From the NCBI GenBank assembly GCA_013364255.1, contig CP054936.1:4556853-4620852 (forward strand): 64,000 nucleotides of DNA, written 5' to 3'. Source of the stretch: Streptomyces seoulensis (GTDB taxonomy: Bacteria; Actinomycetota; Actinomycetes; Streptomycetales; Streptomycetaceae). Below the pieces are notes generated by a model. The model saw nothing but the letters and a program-made list of their open reading frames with translations, had not been told where the DNA came from and searched no databases. The first letter of the stretch is position 1. Each line of letters begins with the position of its first letter. Made by a program: the position numbers and the translations under genes. Of the stretch, positions 25,632-33,814 are shown piece by piece.

Positions 25632-26516
25632 TCAGGCGAAGACCACCGTGCGGCGGCCGTTGAGGAGGATGCGGCGTTCGGCGTGCCACTTGACCGCGCG
25701 GGCCAGCGCCTGGCACTCCACGTCGCGCCCGACGGCGACCAGCTGGTCCGGGGTGACGTCGTGGCCGACCCGCTCGACCTCCTGCTCGATGATCGGGCCC
25801 TCGTCGAGGTCGGCGGTGACGTAGTGGGCCGTCGCGCCGATCAGCTTCACGCCCCGGGCGTGCGCCTGGTGGTACGGCTTGGCGCCCTTGAAGCTCGGCA
25901 GGAAGGAGTGGTGGATGTTGATGATCCGGCCGCTGAGCTGCTTGCACAGGTCGTCGGAGAGGACCTGCATGTAGCGGGCGAGGACGACGAGCTCGACGTC
26001 CTCCTCGCGCACCAGGTCCAGCAGGCGCCCCTCGGCCTCGGCCTTGGTGTCCCGGGTCACCGGGATGTGGTGGAAGGGGATGCCGTAGGAGGCGACCAGT
26101 TCCGCGAAGTCGGTGTGGTTGGACACCACGGCGGCGATGTCGACGGGCAGCGCGCCGATCCGGGCGCGGAAGAGCAGGTCGTTCAGGCAGTGCCCGAACT
26201 TGCTGACCATCAGCACGATCCGCATCTTCTCGTCGGCCCGGTGGATCTGCCACTCCATGGCGAAGGAGTCGCCGATCGCCGCGAAGCTGGCCCGCAGCTT
26301 GTCCACGGTCACCGGCGCCTCGGCGGAGAAGTGGACCCGCATGAAGAACAGTCCCGAGTCCTGGTCGCCGAACTGCTGGCTGTCCACGATGTTGCAGCCG
26401 GTCATGAAGAGATAGCTCGACACGGCGTGCACGATGCCCTGCTTGTCGGGGCACGCGAGGGTCAGGACGTATTGGTCGGCCGGGGCGGCGGCGGCTCGGG
26501 AGGACTGCTCAGTCAT
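25632..26516 (-). CDS. purU: Formyltetrahydrofolate deformylase PurU
   Basis: 294 aa. An N-terminal ACT domain (about residues 15-90, YVLTLACPDKQGIVHAVSSYL) precedes a formyl transferase-type hydrolase domain with RIVLMVSKFGHCLNDLLFR and the catalytic stretch IINIHHSFLPSFKGAKPYHQ, then TADLDEGPIIEQ with the catalytic Asp. PurU hydrolyses 10-formyl-THF to formate and THF, balancing one-carbon pools. ATG at 26516 is the best start; an in-frame ATG at 26537 adds seven residues. It converges with the anti-sigma gene, 25 bases apart. Confidence 0.95.
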   Translation of the reverse strand: MTEQSSRAAAAPADQYVLTLACPDKQGIVHAVSSYLFMTGCNIVDSQQFGDQDSGLFFMRVHFSAEAPVTVDKLRASFAAIGDSFAMEWQIHRADEKMRIVLMVSKFGHCLNDLLFRARIGALPVDIAAVVSNHTDFAELVASYGIPFHHIPVTRDTKAEAEGRLLDLVREEDVELVVLARYMQVLSDDLCKQLSGRIINIHHSFLPSFKGAKPYHQAHARGVKLIGATAHYVTADLDEGPIIEQEVERVGHDVTPDQLVAVGRDVECQALARAVKWHAERRILLNGRRTVVFA

Positions 26517-26605
26517 GCGGGACAGGGTCCCACACACCCCGCCCGCGGCGGGAACGCGTCCCGCCGACCGGACGGCGCGTGCCGCCCGGTCCGAAGGGGA
26601 CGCCT

Positions 26606-27106
26606 CTAGGCGGCGCGGGTCATGAGGCGCAGGACCTCCAGGGTGCGCGGCGGCGTGTCCGGGTCGTCGCCGTCGCTCGCCGCGAGCCGCAGGTGCGCGT
26701 CCCGGGCCGCCCGCACGGCCTCCGGCCAGGCGTGGTGGTCGAGGTAGGCGGCCACCGGGGCGTCCGGTCCGACCTGGTGCATGATCCGCAGCACCCGCAG
26801 GACGGCCGTGTCGACGAGCGCCGCCTCCTGGGAGTCACGGAAGATCGTGCCGACGTACTTCTCGGCCGACCAGCTGTCCAGCCAGGTGTCCTCCACCAGC
26901 CGGTAGACGGCGTCGGTGACGTCCCCGTACCCCTCGACGCCCGCCAGCCAGACGTCCCGCTGGAACACCGGGTCGGAGAGCATGTGCAGCGCGGAGCGCA
27001 CATTGCTGCGCCAGCGCCACCACGGCATGTCGTTGAGTGGCATGCCGCCCATGGTGGAGGAGCGACGGCCGCGACGGGAAGAGTTCTCCGAACCTTGCAC
27101 GGTCAT
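26606..27106 (-). CDS. SCO4402-family conserved hypothetical protein
   Basis: 166 aa, rich in Trp and Arg near the N-terminus (MPWWRWRSNVRSALHMLSD) and in acidic and Leu residues later (DSQEAALVDTAVLRVLRIMH). It has no signal peptide or membrane segment, and resembles from memory the streptomycete protein family named after SCO4402. No enzyme motif is visible and I cannot assign a function. The ATG at 27106 has GGAGA about ten bases upstream; an internal ATG at residue 19 is an alternative since homologues may start at MGGMPLND. Confidence 0.75.
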   Translation of the reverse strand: MTVQGSENSSRRGRRSSTMGGMPLNDMPWWRWRSNVRSALHMLSDPVFQRDVWLAGVEGYGDVTDAVYRLVEDTWLDSWSAEKYVGTIFRDSQEAALVDTAVLRVLRIMHQVGPDAPVAAYLDHHAWPEAVRAARDAHLRLAASDGDDPDTPPRTLEVLRLMTRAA

Positions 27107-27223
27107 CGATCGTACGTTCTCCTTCCGGACCGCCGGTCCGGCCCCCGTAATTCACCGTTGCGTCACTCATTGTCAAGCACGGATCACTCCAGGGTTGGGG
27201 ATGTGCCGGAATCGTGCGGGGAC

Positions 27224-28537
27224 ATGACCGGCAGGCGACGCGCGCGCACCTTCCTCCCCACCGCCCCGACCCGGCCCGCCGGACGGAAACGGACCCTGCT
27301 GTCCGCGGGCGCCCTGGCGGTGTGTGCGTCGCTCGCCGCCGGCTGCGGTGTCGTCCCCGCCGTCACGGGGGGCTCCGGGGACGGCACCGTGACCGTGATG
27401 ACCTGGGCGCCGGACCGCACCCGGGCGACCAACAAGCCCGGCATGCCGGCCATGGCCCGCGCCTACGCCCGCTGGATCAACGCCCAGGGCGGCATCGCCG
27501 GGCACAAGCTCCGGGTCCTGACCTGCAACGAGGGCAACGACAGCGTGGCGGCGGCCAAGTGCGCCCGGCTCGCCGTCAAGGAGGACGTGGTCGCCGTCGT
27601 CGGCTCCTACAGCCAGTACAGCGACTCCTTCTTCCCGCCGCTGGAGGGCGCGGGCATCCCGTACCTCGGCGGCTACGGCGTGACCACCGCCGAGTTCACC
27701 AGGGCGCTGTCCTACCCCGTCAACGGCGGCCAGCCCAGCCTGCTGGTGGGGCTCGGCAAGGCGCTGGCCGGCGACTGCGGCCCGGTCACCTTCGTACGGC
27801 CCGACAGCATCGCCGGCGACGAGCTGCCCGGGCTGCTCGACACGGGCCTGAAGGCGGGCGGCCACGGCCCCGCGCGGGACCAGCCGGCCGCCGAGGACGC
27901 CAACGAGTACTCCGGCCAGGCGGACCGGGCGCTGAAGCAGGCGACCGCCGAGCCGGGCCGGCGCGGCTGCGTGGTGCCCTCCCTGGGCGAGCGGACCAGC
28001 ATCTTCATGGACTCCTTCCGCCGCGACCGCGAGGGCTACCGGACGGTGCGCACCGCCGCCGTGCTCGGCAACGTCGACCAGACGGTGATCGACGCGAGCG
28101 GCGGCAGCGCGGGGCCCTACGAGGGGGCGTACATCACCGGCTGGTACCCGGTGCCGGACGATCCGCGCTGGGCGCCGATGAAGAAGGTGATCAACGAGCA
28201 GGCGTTCGGCGACAACCGCGTCGACCCGGCCGACGCCGGGGTGCAGACCACCTGGATCGCCTACACCGTGCTGCGCGCCGTCGTGGAGCGGATCGGCTCC
28301 GGCGAGGTGACCGCCGACAGCGTGCGCCGCACCCTGAACGACGGCCTGAAGGCCGACACCGGCGGTCTGACCCCGCCGCTGAGCTGGAGCGCCTCCGGTC
28401 CCTTCGCCGCCGCCGGCCTGGCCCGGCTGGTCAACGCCGGCGTCACCCTCCAGGTGGTGCGCCAGGGCCGCCTGGTGGCGGCGCCGCGGAGCGCCATGGA
28501 CGTGACGAGGACGCTTCAGGACGCGGACGTGGGCTGA
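27224..28537 (+). CDS. Branched-chain amino acid-type solute-binding lipoprotein
   Basis: 437 aa. A lipoprotein signal peptide with core LLSAGALAVCASLAAG and lipobox LAAGC (Cys41) leads into a periplasmic-binding-fold domain of Leu/Ile/Val type (AYARWINAQGGIAGHKLRVL, KEDVVAVVGSYSQYSD, GVQTTWIAYTVLRAVVE). Such proteins deliver amino acids or amides to a Liv-type ABC importer, but no permease or ATPase lies nearby, so it is an orphan receptor. ATG at 27224 is chosen in preference to far upstream starts because the signal peptide begins here. The RBS is weak. Confidence 0.88.
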   Translation: MTGRRRARTFLPTAPTRPAGRKRTLLSAGALAVCASLAAGCGVVPAVTGGSGDGTVTVMTWAPDRTRATNKPGMPAMARAYARWINAQGGIAGHKLRVLTCNEGNDSVAAAKCARLAVKEDVVAVVGSYSQYSDSFFPPLEGAGIPYLGGYGVTTAEFTRALSYPVNGGQPSLLVGLGKALAGDCGPVTFVRPDSIAGDELPGLLDTGLKAGGHGPARDQPAAEDANEYSGQADRALKQATAEPGRRGCVVPSLGERTSIFMDSFRRDREGYRTVRTAAVLGNVDQTVIDASGGSAGPYEGAYITGWYPVPDDPRWAPMKKVINEQAFGDNRVDPADAGVQTTWIAYTVLRAVVERIGSGEVTADSVRRTLNDGLKADTGGLTPPLSWSASGPFAAAGLARLVNAGVTLQVVRQGRLVAAPRSAMDVTRTLQDADVG

Positions 28538-28547
28538 GCACGACGAG

Positions 28548-28590
28548 CCGAGCCCCCGGTCACCGGAGATCTCCGGGGCCGGGGGCTCGG
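28548..28590. terminator. Bidirectional terminator between convergent genes
   Basis: CCGAGCCCCCGG (28548-28559) pairs with CCGGGGGCTCGG (28579-28590), and the loop itself contains the palindrome CCGGAGATCTCCGG. It is shared by the solute-binding protein gene and the leftward membrane-protein gene. Confidence 0.82.
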
Positions 28591-28627
28591 TCGTGGGCAG
28601 CGGGTCACCGCCGCGTGTTCCGGCGGG

Positions 28628-30397
28628 TCACAGCTGGGTGGGCTGGCGCTGGGTGAGGCCGTACTTCGAGGCGATCGCGTTCCACAGCCCGGCGGCCTTG
28701 CTCTTCTGGGCGCTGGCGACACCGCTCTGCCGGTTGCCGGCCTGGGCCTGGGAGGTGCCGCGGGCCTGGCCCTTCTTGCAGCCGTTCTTGCCGCCGACCT
28801 GGTCCGCCCAGGCCGCGTAGTGCTGGTCGGCCGAGGCGGACGCCTTCCAGGCGCTGGTGAGCGCGCCGGTCAGCTGGGCGTGCTCGGGCAGCTTGTCGAC
28901 GGAGAGACCACCCAGGCGGGTGACCAGCTCGCCGCGCTGCTTGGCGGCGTCGCGCAGGTCGGCGGCGGCCTGCCCGAGGTTGGCGCACTTCTTGACGTCG
29001 GCCACCGCCTTGATCACGGAGGCCCGGCTGCTGCCGCTGTCGGCGAGCAGCTTGTCCAGCTCCACCGCCTGCCGGCGGGCCGGGTCGGGAGCGGCCGACG
29101 AGGCCGACGGCTCGGTGGCCGGGGCGGTGGCGGACACCTGGGAGCTCGCGTCGCCCTTGTCGCCGCCGTCGTCGCCACCGCCGCTGAGCAGGGCGCCCGC
29201 GCCCACGCCGAGGACGGCGATGCCCACGCCGACGGCCGCGATCAGCGGCAGCCGCGAGCCGGTGCGCTTGCCGCCGCGGCCGCCGTCGCCGTCCGCGCCG
29301 GGGCCGCCGGGCTGCCCGCCGAAGGGCGCGCCGCCGCCCGGGCCGGGGTGGCCGCCGGGGCCGGGGTAGCCGGCCGGGGCGGGCCGGGCGCCGTGGTGGG
29401 GCTCCACCCGGGGCAGCTGCGCGGTGGCCGGGGCCTGGGCCTCACCGCCGCGGAACAGGTTGTCGAACTCGGCGGGCGTCTGCCGTCCGGCGCCGTCGCC
29501 GGGGCCGCCCGGTCCGGCGCCGTAGGGCGCGGCCGGGTTGCCGGCCGCGGGAGCGCCGGGCACCGGGGCCATGAACTGGGTCGGCTCGGCGTCCGGGTTG
29601 CCGCCGCCCGCGCCGCCGCCCTGCGGCACCCGGCCGAGGAAGTGGGTCGCGGGGTCGCCGCCGGACGCCTCGGGCGGCATGGCGCCCGCGCCCACCGGCG
29701 GTATGTACTGCGTCGCGCCCTCGTCCACGGGCGGCGCGTAGGGCGCCGGGCCGTCGGTCACCGGCGGTATGTACTGGGTGGCGCCCTCGTCCGCGCCCGG
29801 AGCCCCGTACGGCGCGGCGGCGGCCGGCGGCAGCGGGGCCCCGTGCGTGCCGCCCGCCTGCTGCGGGTGCTGCTGGTGCTGCTGCGGGTACGGCGGCTGT
29901 GCGCCGCCGTGGGCGCCGTGGCCCGGCGCGGGGGCGCCCTCCGGGGGCAGCGGGCCGGCGCCCGGGTGCCCGGCGGCCGGTCCGTGCGCGTCCCACTGGC
30001 CCTGCGGCTGCTGGTACGGCTGCTGCGGGGAGCCCCAGGTCTGCTCGGGAGCCTGGGCCTGCCAGCCCTGCCCCGGCTGCCCGGACTGCGGCGGCTGGTG
30101 GCTCTGTTGCTGCCCCGGCCCCCACGGCTGGCCCCATGACTGGCCGCCGGGCGGCGCGCTGCCCGGACCCTGTCCGTGCTGCTGCGCGGGCGGCGGCCCG
30201 CCGTGGCCACCCTGGCCGCCCTGGCCGCCGTGGCCACCCTGGCCGCCGTGGCCGCCGTGGCCGCCCTGGCCGCCCGTTCCGCCGCCCGGGTCGCCCGTCA
30301 TGCCCGGCAGCAGGGGCTGCCCACCGTCGGAGGGCAGCACGATGCCTTCGCGCGCGGGCCGCGCCGAGGGCTCCTCGCCCTGTCCACTCTGCGTCAC
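28628..30397 (-). CDS. Pro/Gly/Gln-rich membrane protein with extracellular C-terminal domain
   Basis: 589 aa. The first 375 residues are low complexity: tandem GGHGGQ-type repeats near 30-65, then Pro/Gln/Gly-rich stretches punctuated by three copies of an ATQYIPPV or ATHFLGRV-like motif, which may be binding sites. One membrane helix, LPLIAAVGVGIAVLGVGAGALL, lies at about 381-402, followed by a Ser/Ala linker and a Cys-containing domain of about 150 residues (KCANLGQAAADLRDAAKQ) outside the cell. GTG at 30397 has TAGGAG upstream. I infer a single-pass protein with a disordered cytoplasmic arm, as seen in some FHA/kinase targets. The function is unknown. Confidence 0.82.
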   Translation of the reverse strand: MTQSGQGEEPSARPAREGIVLPSDGGQPLLPGMTGDPGGGTGGQGGHGGHGGQGGHGGQGGQGGHGGPPPAQQHGQGPGSAPPGGQSWGQPWGPGQQQSHQPPQSGQPGQGWQAQAPEQTWGSPQQPYQQPQGQWDAHGPAAGHPGAGPLPPEGAPAPGHGAHGGAQPPYPQQHQQHPQQAGGTHGAPLPPAAAAPYGAPGADEGATQYIPPVTDGPAPYAPPVDEGATQYIPPVGAGAMPPEASGGDPATHFLGRVPQGGGAGGGNPDAEPTQFMAPVPGAPAAGNPAAPYGAGPGGPGDGAGRQTPAEFDNLFRGGEAQAPATAQLPRVEPHHGARPAPAGYPGPGGHPGPGGGAPFGGQPGGPGADGDGGRGGKRTGSRLPLIAAVGVGIAVLGVGAGALLSGGGDDGGDKGDASSQVSATAPATEPSASSAAPDPARRQAVELDKLLADSGSSRASVIKAVADVKKCANLGQAAADLRDAAKQRGELVTRLGGLSVDKLPEHAQLTGALTSAWKASASADQHYAAWADQVGGKNGCKKGQARGTSQAQAGNRQSGVASAQKSKAAGLWNAIASKYGLTQRQPTQL

Positions 30398-30454
30398 CGG
30401 GACTCCTACGAATGGGGGACTTGCGGAATCGTCGGGTCACGCTACCGGGTCCCC

Positions 30455-30484
30455 GGAGCCCCGTGCCACGCAGCACGGGGCTCC
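30455..30484 (-). terminator. Terminator hairpin of the NsdA-like regulator gene
   Basis: A 12-bp perfect stem GGAGCCCCGTGC / GCACGGGGCTCC with a six-base loop lies 71 bases past that gene's stop and ahead of the downstream membrane-protein gene. Confidence 0.75.
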
Positions 30485-30554
30485 ACCCCCTCCCCCACGG
30501 CCGCAGTGACGAAACCCGCGTCCGATGCGCTGTACATGGTCCGGCCGCGCGCGT

Positions 30555-31940
30555 TCACGCCGCCGCCTGCACCTCCAGCCGCGCCCCGAACTCCCGCACC
30601 ACCGCCTCGTCCCGGAACGGATCGAGCCGCTGCTGGAAGTCCTCCAGATACTCCGCGCCCCGGTTGGAGCGCAGCGTCTCCAGCAGTTCCACGGCCTTCG
30701 TCCCGGTGTGGCACGCCTGCTCGATCTCCCGCTGCTGCACCTGCGCCGTGGCGAGCAGCACATAGCCGATCGCCCGGCGCCGGGCCCGCGAGACCGGATG
30801 CCCGGCCAGCGCCCGCTCCGCCTGCCGCGCCGCCGCCTCCGGCTGCCCCAGGTCCCGGTAGCAGTGCGCCAGCTCGTCGGCGAGGTACGCCTCGTCGAAG
30901 TGGGCGATCCACACCGGATCGTCGCCGGTGTCCGCCTCGCTCGCCTCCAGCGCGCTGATCGCCCGCCCGGCCGACAGCTGCGCCGCCCGTACGTCGCCCA
31001 TCAGGGCGTGCCCGCGCGCCTCGGCCGCGTGGAACATCGACTCCGCGCGCGGGGTCACCCGGCCCCGCGCGCCCTCCTGCGCCGCCCGCGCCAGCTGCGC
31101 GATCTCCCGCGGGTTGCCCAGCTGCGCGGCGAGATGGCTCATGGAGGCCGCCAGCACGTAGCCGCCGTAGCCGCGGTCGCCGGCCGCCTGGGCGAGCCGC
31201 AGCGCCTGGATGTAGTAGCGCTGGGCGAGCCCCGGCTGGCCGGTGTCCACGGCCATGTACCCGGCCAGCTCGGTCAGCCGCGCCACCGCGCCGAACAGGT
31301 CGCGGCCCACCGCCTCCCGGTACGAGCCGGCCAGCAGCCCGGAGACCACGCTGTTGAGGTAGTGCACGACCACCGGCCGCACGTGCCCGCTGCCGTAGGT
31401 GTGGTCCAGGTCCACCAGCGCCTGCGTCATGGCCCGTACGGCCGCGACGTCCGACTGCCCCACTCTCGGGCCGGCCGCCCGCGCCACCTGCCCGTCCGGC
31501 GCCGAGATCAGCCAGTCGCGGCTGGGCTCGACCAGCGCGGAGGCGGCGACGGAGGAGCCGGACAGGAAGTCCCGCCGGCCCACGTCGCTGCGCCACAGCT
31601 CGCAGACCTGCTCGATGGCCCCCAGGACCGTCGGCGAGAACTGGAGACCCACGCCCGAGGCGAGGTTCTTGCCGTTGGCCATGCCGATCTCGTCGATCGT
31701 GACCGTACGGCCCAGCTTGCGGCCCAGCGCCTCGGCGATGACCGCGGGGGCCCGCCCGCGCGGCTGCTGTCCGCGCAGCCAGCGCGCCACGGACGTCTTG
31801 TCGTACCGCAGATCCAGACCGTGCTCGGCGCCGCACATGTTGACCCGGCGGGCCAGCCCGGCGTTCGAGCAGCCCGCTTCCTGGATGAGCGCTTGTAGCC
31901 GTTCGTTCGGCTGCCGCGCTACGAGAGGCCTTGCGGCCAT
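30555..31940 (-). CDS. NsdA-like HTH/TPR regulatory protein
   Basis: 461 aa. The N-terminal region (about 5-65) holds an HTH-like piece LQALIQEAGCSNAGLARRVN and SVARWLRGQQP, and the rest is helical repeats of TPR type (MFHAAEARGHALMGDVRAAQLSAGRAISALEAS region, CYRDLGQPEAAARQAERALAG). This combination matches the streptomycete family that includes NsdA, a negative regulator of differentiation and antibiotic synthesis; this copy may be a paralogue. ATG at 31940 is chosen because AGGGGG stands about seven bases ahead. Upstream lies 346 bp of intergenic DNA, divergent from the primase-like gene. Confidence 0.82.
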   Translation of the reverse strand: MAARPLVARQPNERLQALIQEAGCSNAGLARRVNMCGAEHGLDLRYDKTSVARWLRGQQPRGRAPAVIAEALGRKLGRTVTIDEIGMANGKNLASGVGLQFSPTVLGAIEQVCELWRSDVGRRDFLSGSSVAASALVEPSRDWLISAPDGQVARAAGPRVGQSDVAAVRAMTQALVDLDHTYGSGHVRPVVVHYLNSVVSGLLAGSYREAVGRDLFGAVARLTELAGYMAVDTGQPGLAQRYYIQALRLAQAAGDRGYGGYVLAASMSHLAAQLGNPREIAQLARAAQEGARGRVTPRAESMFHAAEARGHALMGDVRAAQLSAGRAISALEASEADTGDDPVWIAHFDEAYLADELAHCYRDLGQPEAAARQAERALAGHPVSRARRRAIGYVLLATAQVQQREIEQACHTGTKAVELLETLRSNRGAEYLEDFQQRLDPFRDEAVVREFGARLEVQAAA

Positions 31941-32286
31941 GGCATAACCCCCTGCTTCCTGGCGGCTCGCGTGTGGCTGCGGTGCCCTGCCCACGCACCG
32001 AAGTTGACGTGACTTGCGCGGCCGGTCCCCGATGCGTTCCGGCGAGGAGACCGGCCGGGAAGATCAATGCCCCACGGACATACCGAAAATGCGGGACATG
32101 CGAAGATTGCCGGAGTAAAGGTGCATGCCGCCCCCACACTCAACTACCCCGCGCCCGCCGCGGATCCTCCCGCGCGCCCCCGCCCATGCACCCATGCGCC
32201 CCGACCGTGGAACCGGTGCTCCTCCCCCGCGCGCGACCCCGCCGCACATCCCGTAACTCCAGGTGGGCACGGGAGTTGAGTTCTGC
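31941..32286. other. Intergenic, 346 bp between divergent genes
   Basis: Contains AT-richer DNA (32050-32130) with GAAAATGCGGGACATGCGAAGATTGCC, likely promoter sequence for one or both genes. A 70-codon frame from ATG 32067 has GGGAAG eight bases ahead but a Pro/His-rich product, so I do not call it. Confidence 0.45.
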
Positions 32287-32952
32287 GTGGAAGAGACGAT
32301 CCGGGGCACCGAAGCCGCGCCCCTCACCGGCCAGATCCCCACGCAGCGCGGCGACTCGCTGCTGGAGACCGCCGTTCGCTATGCCGAAGAGCGCCACTGG
32401 GACGTGCTCCCCGGCACCTGGCTGGAGACCGTGGACGGGGTGCAGCGCTGCTCCTGCGGCGACCCGGCGTGCGCCGCACCCGGCGCACACCCGGCGCGCA
32501 CGGACTGGACGGCCCAGGCGACCGGCAGCGCCACCGTCGCCCGCGGGCTGTGGCAGAAGCGGCCCACCGCGTCGATCCTGCTGCCCACCGGCCGCACGTT
32601 CGACGCGATGTGCGTCGCCGAGACCGCCGGGTTCCTCGCGCTCGCCCGGATGGAGCGGATGGGACTGACGCCCGGCCCGGTCACCCGCACCCCGGAGCGG
32701 CGCATGCAGTTCTTCGTCCTGCCCGGCGCCTGCGCCAAACTCCCCGGCCTGGTGCGCGAACGGGGCTGGTCCCCGTCCTCCCTGGACCTGGTCGCGCTCG
32801 GCGAGGGCGCCTACGTCGCCGCGCCGCCCACCCGGTACGGGACGCGCGGCGCGGTCCAGTGGGCCCGCCGGCCGACCCCCGCCAACCGCTGGCTGCCGGA
32901 CGCCGGGGAACTGATCTCCGCCCTCGCCTACGCCTGCGGACGCGACCGCTAG
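32287..32952 (+). CDS. Stand-alone degenerate bifunctional primase/polymerase-like domain protein
   Basis: 221 aa, with features of the prim-pol N-terminal domain common on actinobacterial plasmids and phages: a Cys-rich CSCGDPACAAPGAHPARTDW block near residue 60, then ATGSATVARGLWQKRPTASIL. The usual acidic metal-binding strand (LDVD-like) reads FDAMCV, so catalysis is doubtful. No helicase domain follows. In streptomycete cores such short proteins are common and unassigned. GTG at 32287 is chosen because GGGAG lies 11 bases upstream; an in-frame GTG at 32263 is possible. Confidence 0.78.
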   Translation: MEETIRGTEAAPLTGQIPTQRGDSLLETAVRYAEERHWDVLPGTWLETVDGVQRCSCGDPACAAPGAHPARTDWTAQATGSATVARGLWQKRPTASILLPTGRTFDAMCVAETAGFLALARMERMGLTPGPVTRTPERRMQFFVLPGACAKLPGLVRERGWSPSSLDLVALGEGAYVAAPPTRYGTRGAVQWARRPTPANRWLPDAGELISALAYACGRDR

Positions 32953-33037
32953 CGCCTCCCGGCCGCGGCGCCGGTGCTCTGGCCGGTGAACGCCGTGCCG
33001 CTCCCCCGTAGGGTTCACCCAGACGGAGGGAGCAGCA

Positions 33038-33814
33038 GTGGTGAGTACCAGTGCCGTACGGATTCAGGGGCTGTGGAAGCGGTTCGGGCAGCAGATCGCG
33101 GTCGCCGGGATCGATCTGGAGCTGCCCGCCGGGAAGTTCATCGGACTGGTCGGTCCCAACGGGGCCGGCAAGACCACCACCCTCTCCATGGTCACCGGAC
33201 TGCTCCGCCCCGACCAGGGCACCGTCGAGATCGCCGGCCACGACGTGTGGCGGGACCCGGTCGCCGTGAAGGCGCGCATCGGCGTACTGCCGGAGGGACT
33301 GCGCCTGTTCGAACGGCTCACCGGACGTGAACTCCTCGCCTATTCCGGGCGGTTGCGGGGACTGGCCGGCGCCGAGGTGGACCGGCGCGCGGCCCAGCTG
33401 CTCGACGTGCTCGACCTCGCCGGCGCCCAGCACAAGCTGGTCGTCGACTACTCCACCGGCATGCGCAAGAAGATCGGGCTCGCCACCGCCCTGCTGCACA
33501 ACCCCGAAGTCCTCTTCCTGGACGAGCCGTTCGAGGGCGTGGACCCCGTCTCCGCGCAGACCATCCGCGGCGTCCTGGAGCGCTACACCGCCTCCGGCGC
33601 CACCGTCGTGTTCTCCTCGCACGTGATGGAACTGGTCGAGTCGCTGTGCGACTGGGTCGCCGTCATGGCCGCTGGCCGCATCCGCGCGCACGGCCCGCTC
33701 GCCGAGGTCCGCGGCGACGCCGCCACCCTCCAGCAGAGCTTCCTCGCGCTCGTCGGCGCGCAGGGCCGTGCCGCCGGCTCCGACCTCGACTGGCTCGGCG
33801 GCGGCGCCCGGTGA
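33038..33814 (+). CDS. ABC transporter ATP-binding protein
   Basis: 258 aa with Walker A GPNGAGKTT (39-47), signature YSTGMRKK (138-145; the canonical SGGQ is replaced by STGM, common in ABC-2 exporters) and Walker B VLFLDEP (158-164), plus SSHVMELVESLCD as the H-loop region. The frame begins GTGGTG with GGAGGG ahead. Its stop overlaps the next start by four bases, so ATPase and permease are made together. It belongs to the ABC-2 type exporter family. Confidence 0.94.
   Translation: MVSTSAVRIQGLWKRFGQQIAVAGIDLELPAGKFIGLVGPNGAGKTTTLSMVTGLLRPDQGTVEIAGHDVWRDPVAVKARIGVLPEGLRLFERLTGRELLAYSGRLRGLAGAEVDRRAAQLLDVLDLAGAQHKLVVDYSTGMRKKIGLATALLHNPEVLFLDEPFEGVDPVSAQTIRGVLERYTASGATVVFSSHVMELVESLCDWVAVMAAGRIRAHGPLAEVRGDAATLQQSFLALVGAQGRAAGSDLDWLGGGAR

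Noticed and set aside
32067..32279. 70-codon frame with GGGAAG upstream
   Set aside because: Product becomes Pro/Arg/His-rich after 30 residues and the ATG lies in a likely promoter area; evidence insufficient.
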